DNA from: JADKFD01 sp050250665
Lineage (GTDB): Bacteria > Pseudomonadota > Gammaproteobacteria > Xanthomonadales > SZUA-5
Assembly: GCA_050250665.1 (NCBI GenBank)
Contig: JBFWOF010000084.1
Location: forward strand, 1-16,830
Length of the DNA: 16,830 nt
Direction: 5' to 3'
Part shown: one piece after another, positions 8,165 to 14,889 of the stretch
Numbering within the stretch: position 1 is the stretch's first letter
How the letters are laid out: each line of letters starts with the position of its first letter
The notes under the pieces: model-generated
Told to the model about the DNA's origin: nothing
What the model saw: only the letters and a program-made list of their open reading frames with translations
Database searches by the model: none
Position numbers and translations under genes: made by a program

Positions 8165-11100
8165 CTACTCGAATCCATCCACGAACAGCACATCGTCACC
8201 GACCACATGCGGCTCGGTGTCGCTGGAGCCGGCGAAGGCTCCGGTCAGTGGGTAGGTGGCGGTCAGGGTGCGGTTGCCGGGGGCGGTCGACGTCAGATTG
8301 CAGCTGCCGATGCCGCCAGTCAGGGTGGCGTTGCAGCTGGCGCCGGCGCCATCGCTGATGGCAACGGTGCCACTGGGCGTGCCGTTGGGACTGCTGACCT
8401 GGACATTGACCGTATAGCTGGCGCCGGGTGCAGATGGGTCCGGCTGGTCGCTGGTGATCGTGGTCGTGGTGACGTTGGCGACCACGTGCGCCTCGGTGTC
8501 GCTGGATGGCGCGTAGGCACCGGTTTGGGGATAGCTGGCGGTGAGTGTTTTCAGTCCAGGCGTCGCCGAGATCAGATTGCAACTGCCCAGGCCTCCGGTG
8601 AGCGTGGCATTGCAGTTGGCGCCAGACCCATCACTGACGGCGACCGTGCCGGTCGGCGTGCCGTTGGGACTGCTGACCTGGACATTGACGGTATACCCCG
8701 CACCTACCCCGGAAGGATCAGGTTGATCGCTGGTGATGGTGGTCGTGGTCGGGTTGGCCACGAGATGGGGCTCGGTGTCGCTGGACGGAGCAAAGCTGCC
8801 TGCACCCGGATAGCTGGCTGTCAGGGTGCGATTGCCTGTGCTGGCGGAGATCAGATTGCAGCTGCCCAGGCCCCCGGTCAGCGTTGCATTGCAATTGGCG
8901 CCAGCGCCATCGCTGACGGCAACGGTGCCGGTGGGGGTGCCCGCAGCGCTGCTGACCTGCACGTTGACCGTGTAGGCCTGGCCCACCGATGAGGGATCGG
9001 GGCTGTCGCTGGTGATCGTGGTTGTGGTGGCGTTGGCGACCAGATGGGCTTCGGTATCCGAGGACGCGGCAAAGATGCCGGTGGCCGGGTAGCTGGCAGT
9101 CAGCGTGCGGTTGCCGCCGCTGGCCGAACTCAGGTTGCAACTGCCCGCGCCGGCGCTCAGCGTGGCATTGCAACTGGCCCCGGCGCCATCGCTGACGGCG
9201 ACGGTTCCGGTCGGCGTGCCGCCGCCGCTGCTGACGGTCACGGCCACGGTGTACGACTGCCCCACGGCCGAAGGGTCGGGATTGTCGCTGGTGATGGTCG
9301 TGATCGTGGCGATATTGCAGTTGGTGCCGGACACGGTCGGGCAGGGGTCACAGGCATCGCCGATGCCGTCGTTGTCGGTATCGGTCTGGCTGGGGTTGAA
9401 GGTGGTCGGGCAGTTGTCCAGATTCAGGCAGACGCCGTCGAAATCGGCATCGCCGGTGGATTCGGTGCCGCGGCAAACGCAGGTGCGCGTTGCTGCCGTC
9501 GCCCAGCGACCGTCCTCGCCGCTGATCAGCGTGCCGCGGGTGTTGGCGTGCTGGTTGTAGACCCAGAAACACTGGTTGACCGGATCCACTGCCATGCCGC
9601 TGTAGTCGCCCCAGCGATTGTCGCCGCCAAAAGTGCGCACATAGAAGGCAGAGCCCGAGCGCAGCAGGATCGGACTGGAGGTGCTGCCGCTGCTGTCGTT
9701 GGAGCGCCGGGTCACGAAATAGGAACTGGGGAAGATGCTGGAGGCTGTCGCGGAAAAGCCGATGGCGGCATGGCCGTATTCGTTGACGGCGACGTTGGGG
9801 TAGAAGGTGTGGGTGCCGCTGGCGATGGTCTCGCCGCCGATGGCGCCCTGGTCGGCCACGACCAGGCTGTTGAGATTGCTGGTGTTGATCCGGATCCAGC
9901 GGGCGGTGGCCTGCCCGGCATCGACGCCCGACGGCGGCACCACGGTGTGCGCCAGCCAAAGCTCGTTGTTGCGCCACATGGCATCGGAAGGGCGACGGTC
10001 GCCAGCGTCGAGGCGGGTGGCGGTTCCCGATTGCGGTGCACCGGGTATGGCCACGCTTTCATTGTCGATATTGCCGAGCGACAGGAACTGCTCGTTGATC
10101 GACGGCGCCGACAGTGGATTGTTGATGCGCAGTACCCGCACCTGATCGATGCCGCCGCTGTTCCAGCCGGTGGCTACCATCCATAAGCCGACATTAGCCG
10201 GCGCCACGCCGGCCATGCGCGCCAGCTGCGTGGTATTCGGCGAACTGGCGAGGCCGGCATAGGGATTGACCACCGACACCGTCGGCGTTTGCCCGGCATA
10301 GAAAGTGCTCTTCGGAATGATCCACAGACGGACGCCGGCATAAGTGCCGCTCGGGCCGAAACCGAACATGTTGGCGCTGATGTAGACCGCCTCTTCGTCG
10401 GCGGCAAAGCCCGGAAAATCGGCCCAGCGATCGGCACCGCTGATCGAGATCCTGCTGTTGATGGCCGTGAAGCGCCAGGTGCCGTTGGGATCGCCGTCGT
10501 CGGACACTGCCACCAGCAGGCGTGAGCTGTTCACCGGATCGCCATCGGCGGTATCGCGCCGTTCCAGCGTCACGATCACGAAACGATCCGAATAGGTGTC
10601 GTAGATGACCTTGGGGTCGAAGGTGAAGTTGCCGGTGGGTGGGCTCAGCGACGCAAAGAAGGTGCGCAGCGATTGATTGAACTGACGCACCGGCGTGGCC
10701 GCATTGGTGTGCCATTGCACGGTGACATTGGTGACGGTGACCACATGGCCGGTGCCGGCAGCGACATGGTTGTCGGGCGGGATGAACAGAAAACCGCCAG
10801 TCGTGCTGCTGTTGTTGTCGAAGTCATTGCCGGAGAAATTGGGCTGCGGACCGGGCACGGCCTTCGTGTGGTCATCCGCTTCGCCATCGAGCGGGTCAGC
10901 GTCGTTCGGATAGCCGCGGCCTCCGTGACCCGAGCTGGGTAGGTCTTCGCGCTTGGGCTTGACCTCCTCGCTCATCTGATAGCTGCCGGTTTCAGCCAGC
11001 GGCGCCGGTTCGAAACTGGCTTCCACCGGGATCACGATGTTGTCGACCGTCTGTGCCGTGATCTCGCCGAAGGCAGCCTCACCTTGCTGTTGCGGGGCGA

Positions 11101-11215
11101 AGATGGAGACCGGTTTGCGGGTCTCGCTGACCGGCGGCTCCCGTACCAGCTGGCTGCAGGCAGCGCAGCACAGCAGCGCGGGGATCAGGGCAAGAGCTTT
11201 GCGGCGGCGGACCAT
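8165..11215 (-). CDS. Large exported protein, probable lipoprotein, with propeller-like domain, calcium-type repeats and four Ig-like repeats
   Basis: A 1016-residue protein. The N terminus MVRRRKALALIPALLCCAAC is a signal peptide with a lipobox-like CAAC, so surface lipidation is likely but not certain. Residues about 125-580 resemble the secreted beta-propeller-like proteins with an IPPD...GTGHVV opening and an FDPKVIYDTYSDRFVIV strand pair. Residues about 585-634 hold thrombospondin-type-3-like acidic repeats (GDADFDGVC, DTDNDGIGDACDPCP), expected to bind calcium. Four 93-residue Ig-like repeats follow. The C terminus is VLFVDGFE, an ending I recall from other exported proteins of this order. 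Start ATG 11215 has AGAGG 8 nt upstream. Function is unknown; adhesion or surface display is a guess from the domains. It has no operon partner. Confidence 0.88.
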   Translation of the reverse strand: MVRRRKALALIPALLCCAACSQLVREPPVSETRKPVSIFAPQQQGEAAFGEITAQTVDNIVIPVEASFEPAPLAETGSYQMSEEVKPKREDLPSSGHGGRGYPNDADPLDGEADDHTKAVPGPQPNFSGNDFDNNSSTTGGFLFIPPDNHVAAGTGHVVTVTNVTVQWHTNAATPVRQFNQSLRTFFASLSPPTGNFTFDPKVIYDTYSDRFVIVTLERRDTADGDPVNSSRLLVAVSDDGDPNGTWRFTAINSRISISGADRWADFPGFAADEEAVYISANMFGFGPSGTYAGVRLWIIPKSTFYAGQTPTVSVVNPYAGLASSPNTTQLARMAGVAPANVGLWMVATGWNSGGIDQVRVLRINNPLSAPSINEQFLSLGNIDNESVAIPGAPQSGTATRLDAGDRRPSDAMWRNNELWLAHTVVPPSGVDAGQATARWIRINTSNLNSLVVADQGAIGGETIASGTHTFYPNVAVNEYGHAAIGFSATASSIFPSSYFVTRRSNDSSGSTSSPILLRSGSAFYVRTFGGDNRWGDYSGMAVDPVNQCFWVYNQHANTRGTLISGEDGRWATAATRTCVCRGTESTGDADFDGVCLNLDNCPTTFNPSQTDTDNDGIGDACDPCPTVSGTNCNIATITTITSDNPDPSAVGQSYTVAVTVSSGGGTPTGTVAVSDGAGASCNATLSAGAGSCNLSSASGGNRTLTASYPATGIFAASSDTEAHLVANATTTTITSDSPDPSSVGQAYTVNVQVSSAAGTPTGTVAVSDGAGANCNATLTGGLGSCNLISASTGNRTLTASYPGAGSFAPSSDTEPHLVANPTTTTITSDQPDPSGVGAGYTVNVQVSSPNGTPTGTVAVSDGSGANCNATLTGGLGSCNLISATPGLKTLTASYPQTGAYAPSSDTEAHVVANVTTTTITSDQPDPSAPGASYTVNVQVSSPNGTPSGTVAISDGAGASCNATLTGGIGSCNLTSTAPGNRTLTATYPLTGAFAGSSDTEPHVVGDDVLFVDGFE
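8190..9305 (-). repeat. Four tandem 279-bp units coding Ig-like repeats
   Basis: A marker word (CTGGTGATSG on the plus strand) recurs at 8451, 8730, 9009 and 9288, exactly 279 bp apart, so every unit is 93 codons without length change. The coded unit runs TTTITSDxPDPS, YTVxVxVSS, GTPTGTVAVSDGAGA, two fixed cysteines (CNATL and GSCNL), LTASYP and SSDTE. The units are close at the DNA level as well. Confidence 0.92.
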
Positions 11216-11409
11216 GGTGGACCTCTGGACTTGTCTGCCCGCAGTTTAATCCAGGCCATCGGCCGCGCCGGGTTCAATTCCACTGAATGGCCGTGGCGGC
11301 GTTGACGATTGGCTACCGGACGGCGCGCGCAGGACTCTGGAACTCGCTAACATCCAGCGCAAGCGACATCGATGAGTCGCCGGTTTCACGTACTCGAGGA
11401 GGAACACCC

Positions 11410-11718
11410 GTGACCTTTCGTTATTCAGCAATGTTGTTGCTCGTGCTCTGCGCCAGCGCCGCTCAGGCCCAGCAGGGCGTGAACCCGAAACCGATGTCGG
11501 AGGAAGAGCGCGCCGAGATCAATGCCCAGCGTCGTGCCGGCTGCAAGGCCCACGCCGAGAATCTGAAGATGCTCAAGGGCGATGGCCGCTTCATGATCGA
11601 AGAGAACGGCAAGCAGCGCGAGCTGACCCAGGCCGAGCGCGACGGCCAGATCGCCGAGACCCAGAAAATCCTCGAGACCTATTGTGGCGAAAAGCCCAAG
11701 GCTGATGCCGCCGGTTGA
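11410..11718 (+). CDS. Small secreted protein, unknown
   Basis: A 102-residue protein starting at GTG 11410, chosen because GAGGAGG (11396-11402) lies 7 nt upstream and the protein then opens with a clean signal peptide MTFRYSAMLLLVLCASAAQA. Cleavage would leave about 82 residues that are charged and helical (SEEERAEINAQRRAGCKAHAENLKML, LTQAERDGQIAETQKILETYC), with two cysteines. I recognise no named family. An open frame reaches back to 11287 but has no start signal. It converges on the thiolase; the two stops are 92 bp apart with palindromic repeats between. Confidence 0.8.
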   Translation: MTFRYSAMLLLVLCASAAQAQQGVNPKPMSEEERAEINAQRRAGCKAHAENLKMLKGDGRFMIEENGKQRELTQAERDGQIAETQKILETYCGEKPKADAAG

Positions 11719-11731
11719 TTGGCGCTGACGC

Positions 11732-11806
11732 GTCGGCCGCAAGGCCGACGTGACATTCTTCGCTGAAGCGTCACGTAGGCCGCCATGCGGCCAACGTGAC
11801 CTACGC
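11732..11806. repeat. GTAG-headed palindromic repeat between convergent genes
   Basis: The first hairpin is GTCGGCC-GCAA-GGCCGAC (11732-11749). The second element, read on the minus strand from 11806, runs CGTAGGTCACGTTG, stem GCCGC/GCGGC around ATG, then CTACGTGACG. It shares its flanks with the repeat at 14779-14868. It may act as a two-way terminator for the small secreted protein and the thiolase. Confidence 0.75.
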
Positions 11807-11810
11807 AAAG

Positions 11811-13094
11811 CTAGCGCCGCTCGATGATCGCGGCGACGCCCATGCCGCCGGCGGCGCAGGCCGTGACCAGCACGCGTCCGCCCCCGGCATCCTTCAGCAA
11901 CTTCGCGGCGCCCGCGATCATGCGCGCGCCGGTGGCTGCAAAGGGATGACCAATGGCAAGGCTGCCACCGGCAATATTGAGCTTGTCGCGATCGATCGCG
12001 CCCAGCGGCGCGCTCAGGCCCAGGCGTTCTCGGCAGTAGCTCGCTGACTCGAAAGCGGCCAGCGTGCACAGCACCTGGGCGGCAAAAGCTTCGTGGATTT
12101 CGAACAGGTCGAAATCGGCGAAGCTCAGTCCATTGCGTTGCAGCAGTCGTGCGACCGCCACCGTCGGTGCCATCAGCAAGCCCTCGCCGCCGACAAAGTC
12201 CACGGCTGCGACTTCGGCATCGACCAGATGTGCCAGCACCTCGCGGCCCTCGGCTGCGGCCCAGTCAGGCGCCGCCAGCAGCACGGCACTGGCGCCGTCG
12301 GTCAGCGGCGTGGAGTTGCCCGCCGTCAGCGTGCCCTGGCCGGATTTGCGGTCGAAGGCGGGCTTCAGCGAAGCCAGCTTGTCCAGACTGGTGTCGGGCC
12401 TGAGGATGTTGTCGCGCTTCTGGCTGCGGAAGGGCGCGACCAGATCGTCGTAGAAGCCGCGCTCGAAGGCCGAGTGCGCCTTCTGATGGCTGTCGAAGGC
12501 CAGTTGATCCTGATCCCTGCGGCTGATGCCCCAGGTCTTGGCCATCATCTCGCAATGCTCGCCCATGCTCTTGCCGGTGCGCGGTTCGCTGACCGCAGGC
12601 GCCACCGGCTTCAGTTCGCCAAAACCGAAGCCCTTGAAGGCGCGCAGGCGCTCGCCGAAGGAACGGGCGCGATTGACCGCCAGCATCCGCGCATTCAGTT
12701 CGCGGCTCAGCACCAGCGGCACCTCGCTGGCGCTGTCGCTGCCACCGCCGATGCCGGTGCGAATCTGTCCCAGTGCGATCTTGTTGGCGACGACGATGGC
12801 CGATTCGAACCCGGTGCCGCAGGCCCGTTGCAGGGTCAGACCCGGGGTGGTGTGCGCGAGCCCCGAGCCGAGCGCGATCTCGCGCGCCAGATTCCAGTCG
12901 CGCGAGTGCTTCAGGACTGCGCCGAATGCCAGTTCACCGAGCTCCAGACCCTTGAGGTCAAAGCGATCGACCATGCGATTGACGACTTCCGTGCCCAGCG
13001 CCAGATTGCACAGGTCGACATAGGTAGTGTTCTGGCGGCAGAAGGGAATCCGCAATCCACCGAGGATGGCGGCCAGAGGACGGCGCTCGGACAT
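11811..13094 (-). CDS. Acetyl-CoA acyltransferase (thiolase), FadI-like
   Basis: Catalyses thiolytic cleavage of 3-ketoacyl-CoA, or the reverse condensation to acetoacetyl-CoA, in the cytoplasm (EC 2.3.1.16 or 2.3.1.9). The 427-residue length and HEAF (from 334) rather than NEAF put it with the FadI-type enzymes. Visible residues are the acyl-accepting Cys92 in LQRACGTGFESA, GGSDSASEVPLVLS, TAGNSTPLTDGASAVLL, GHPFAATGAR with His383, and Cys413 in TACAAGGMG. ATG 13094 is chosen because GGGAG lies 8 nt upstream; an in-frame GTG at 13103 would leave no spacing. There is no fadJ/fadB partner beside it, so a stand-alone role in beta-oxidation or C4 metabolism remains open. Confidence 0.92.
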   Translation of the reverse strand: MSERRPLAAILGGLRIPFCRQNTTYVDLCNLALGTEVVNRMVDRFDLKGLELGELAFGAVLKHSRDWNLAREIALGSGLAHTTPGLTLQRACGTGFESAIVVANKIALGQIRTGIGGGSDSASEVPLVLSRELNARMLAVNRARSFGERLRAFKGFGFGELKPVAPAVSEPRTGKSMGEHCEMMAKTWGISRRDQDQLAFDSHQKAHSAFERGFYDDLVAPFRSQKRDNILRPDTSLDKLASLKPAFDRKSGQGTLTAGNSTPLTDGASAVLLAAPDWAAAEGREVLAHLVDAEVAAVDFVGGEGLLMAPTVAVARLLQRNGLSFADFDLFEIHEAFAAQVLCTLAAFESASYCRERLGLSAPLGAIDRDKLNIAGGSLAIGHPFAATGARMIAGAAKLLKDAGGGRVLVTACAAGGMGVAAIIERR

Positions 13095-13153
13095 GGCAGA
13101 CACTCCCTGCGGGCGAGACCGGCAGTGTAGACCAGTGTCGGCTTGTCCGCCTT

Positions 13154-13193
13154 AGAGCTGGTTGTTGGTTGTCGGTTGTTGGTTGGAGCTGGA
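13154..13193 (+). repeat. GGTTGTY heptamer array before the thiolase start
   Basis: An AGAGCTGG head is followed by 7-bp units GGTTGTT, GGTTGTC, GGTTGTT (13160-13180), then GGTTGGAGCTGG, which repeats part of the head. The layout (head plus G-led heptamers) is the same as the GGGACTY arrays, with a different unit. This and the next four repeats fill most of the 13095-13620 gap, in which I see no other gene. Confidence 0.75.
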
Positions 13194-13279
13194 TCACGCG
13201 GAGGCGCGGAGAGGAACTGCAAGGGGGCTGGTTCAGTATTCGCAGGTTGCCGTGAAAGTCGTTCAGGCGAGTGCTGTCG

Positions 13280-13320
13280 CTCCCTCCCCGATGTTCGGGG
13301 AGGGCTGGGGAGGGGTTAGG
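13280..13320 (+). repeat. CCCTCCCCG hairpin with a G-quadruplex-prone tail
   Basis: CCCTCCCCG (13282-13290) pairs with CGGGGAGGG (13296-13304) over a 5-nt loop. The right arm continues so that GGGG, GGG, GGGG and GGGG runs (13297-13315) are only 1-2 bases apart. This resembles a G-rich dispersed repeat seen in many proteobacteria. Confidence 0.7.
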
Positions 13321-13334
13321 CAGGAAAACCTATG

Positions 13335-13463
13335 CAACGGTCATGGCACCAGCGACTTTCATGATTGCGGGTGGCTCGCAGCCATGACCGTTGGGCTAAG
13401 CGCAGCGTGCCCAACGATACGATGGTCCGTTGGGCACGCTGCGCTTAGCCCAACCTACGGTTG
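13335..13463. repeat. Nested inverted repeats, GTTGGGC type
   Basis: A 13-bp perfect pair CAACGGTCATGGC (13335-13347) and GCCATGACCGTTG (13381-13393) brackets a small loop. Immediately after it, a perfect 26-bp inverted repeat (13390-13415 with 13429-13454) is separated by 13 bp. Each 26-mer is itself bounded by GTTGGGC and GCCCAAC. The outer edge reads CGTAGGTTGGGC on the minus strand, another GTAG-headed form. A smaller palindrome, GTTTCAG-G-CTGAAAC, follows at 13478-13492. Confidence 0.85.
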
Positions 13464-13538
13464 ATGGACTTTAGGCAGTTTCAGGCTGAAACGCGCTCTT
13501 CACAACGAAGCCAGCAGGAGACCCTTTCCCGTGCCCCA

Positions 13539-13566
13539 CCAACAGACAACCGACAACCGACAACCC
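13539..13566 (-). repeat. GGTTGTC heptamer array, inverted relative to 13154
   Basis: Four 7-bp units on the minus strand (GGGTTGT, CGGTTGT, CGGTTGT, CTGTTGG). With the array at 13154-13193 it flanks the repeat-filled gap in opposite orientation. It overlaps the upstream open part of the next gene's frame, which argues for the later start at 13621. Confidence 0.75.
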
Positions 13567-13620
13567 ATTCGCGCTGGCTGCGCTATCGTCCGCGACCTTG
13601 ATGTGGGTGCTGGAGCAGTG

Positions 13621-14754
13621 ATGTCTACGGTCTGGATGGGTGTGCTGGCGCTGGAGCCGGTGGCGGGGGGCTTGCCGCAGCGGCATCTGCTGACGCGGGC
13701 GACGGCCGAGGGGCTGATGGCGGCGATGGGCGCGCAACTGGCGCGCTTTCTGCCGCCTGAGCACGATTACGGCTTTGTCTGGTCAGCGGCGCTGTATGAC
13801 CCGGCCCAGCTGCTGCGCCCGGGCTTTCCGCTGCATCAGGAACTGGGCAATCTGTTCCTGGCCGGACAGCGTGCCGGCGTGGCCGCGGGTCACAGCCTGA
13901 CGCTGTGCGAGCGCGACGGAAAGATGCCCACGGCCCTGCTGGAGCCGGACATGGCGATCGGCGGCGGCACGCTGTTCACGATCCCGGTGGCGATCACCGG
14001 CAGCGAGGAGGCGATCGCCGCGGCCACCGAGCGACTGGAGATCGAACTCTACGGGCAGGGTCTGGCCGATGCCGCCATCGTCTTCGAGCTGGCGCGCGAT
14101 CTCGGGCTGGCTTTCGAACATGTGCGGCTGATGTCCTTGCTGGACCTGTCGGCGATGATGGCAGCGCAGCTGGAACACGTCGGATTCAGTTTCGCCTGGG
14201 AACTGATCGAGGAGCTGCTGTACGGGGCTCCACCGCGGAACCTGGAAGTGAGCACGCCACTGGGGCAAGCGTTGAAGCTGGATGACGGTGCGGTCTGGCT
14301 GTCTTTCCTGCCGTATTCGCTGTATGCGAGGCAAAATGCCGGTCTCGGCTATCAGCGCCTGAACGAATACGTGGCTCAGTTGCATGAATTCCGTCAGGTG
14401 CAGGGACTGCTGGCGGCGCACGGCATCGGCGTGCGGGTGCGCCTGCCACACGCAGACACCGGGCATGCCTGTTCGCGCCAGAACGATGATTTCGTCATCG
14501 AGAGCCTGAGTTCGAACGGGCCCGTGCGCGCCTGTCTGCACGAGGCTGCCGGACTGGGCGCAGTCGCACTGACGCTGGTCGATTCCGCCGGCGCCGTGGT
14601 CGAGCATCGTTATCCGCTGTCGGCGGCGGCGATCGGACGCTTCCGCGACGAGGCGCGCATGCAGCAATGGCCGATCGAGCGCCTGGGACGCGTCGTGCTC
14701 AGCGATGATGGCGAGGATCTGGCAGCGCCGCAGCCTTCCGATCTCCGTCATTGA
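13621..14754 (+). CDS. Conserved-looking hypothetical protein, function unknown
   Basis: A 377-residue protein with no signal peptide or membrane span, so probably cytoplasmic. I do not recognise a domain. Segments that look folded and constrained are LPPEHDYGFVWSAALYDPAQLL, the glycine-rich IGGGTLFTIPVAITGSEEAI, a helical AMMAAQLEHVGFSFAWELIEELLYG and VWLSFLPYSLYARQNAGLGYQRL. Base use is like its neighbours and the frame is long and free of stops, so it is coding. ATG 13621 has TGGAG about 7 nt upstream. The open frame reaches back to a GTG at 13531, but that part is heptamer repeat. It precedes hrpA on the same strand, with a palindromic repeat between, so co-transcription is uncertain. Confidence 0.8.
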   Translation: MSTVWMGVLALEPVAGGLPQRHLLTRATAEGLMAAMGAQLARFLPPEHDYGFVWSAALYDPAQLLRPGFPLHQELGNLFLAGQRAGVAAGHSLTLCERDGKMPTALLEPDMAIGGGTLFTIPVAITGSEEAIAAATERLEIELYGQGLADAAIVFELARDLGLAFEHVRLMSLLDLSAMMAAQLEHVGFSFAWELIEELLYGAPPRNLEVSTPLGQALKLDDGAVWLSFLPYSLYARQNAGLGYQRLNEYVAQLHEFRQVQGLLAAHGIGVRVRLPHADTGHACSRQNDDFVIESLSSNGPVRACLHEAAGLGAVALTLVDSAGAVVEHRYPLSAAAIGRFRDEARMQQWPIERLGRVVLSDDGEDLAAPQPSDLRH

Positions 14755-14778
14755 CACCATGATGTTCAGTCGACTTCC

Positions 14779-14868
14779 CGTAGGTCAGGTTGCTCGCACC
14801 GCGAGCTACGTGACGTCGTTTGGGCCGGTGAAGTCATGTAGCTCGCGGTGCGAGCAACCTGACCTGCG
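14779..14868. repeat. Inverted pair of GTAG-headed palindromes before hrpA
   Basis: The left copy (14779-14814) and the right copy (14868-14833, minus) match over 36 bases with two differences and are 18 bp apart. Each has a 5-bp stem CTCGC/GCGAG around ACC, inside CGTAGGTCAGGTTG and CTACGTGAC flanks. These flanks are shared with the element at 11771-11806, which has a different stem. Confidence 0.85.
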
Positions 14869-14889
14869 AACCGGTCTGCGGCCGTGACC

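Noticed and set aside
9044..10186. Long plus-strand frame opposite the large exported protein
   Set aside because: Gly/Ala/Val-rich shadow with no start signal; the minus strand has the signal peptide, domains and repeats.
7088..13094. A polyhydroxybutyrate operon made of bdhA and the thiolase
   Set aside because: The genes are 4 kb apart on opposite strands with unrelated genes between, and no phaC or phasin gene is present.
12093..13130. Plus-strand frame opposite the thiolase
   Set aside because: Shadow frame; the thiolase active-site motifs on the minus strand settle the coding strand.
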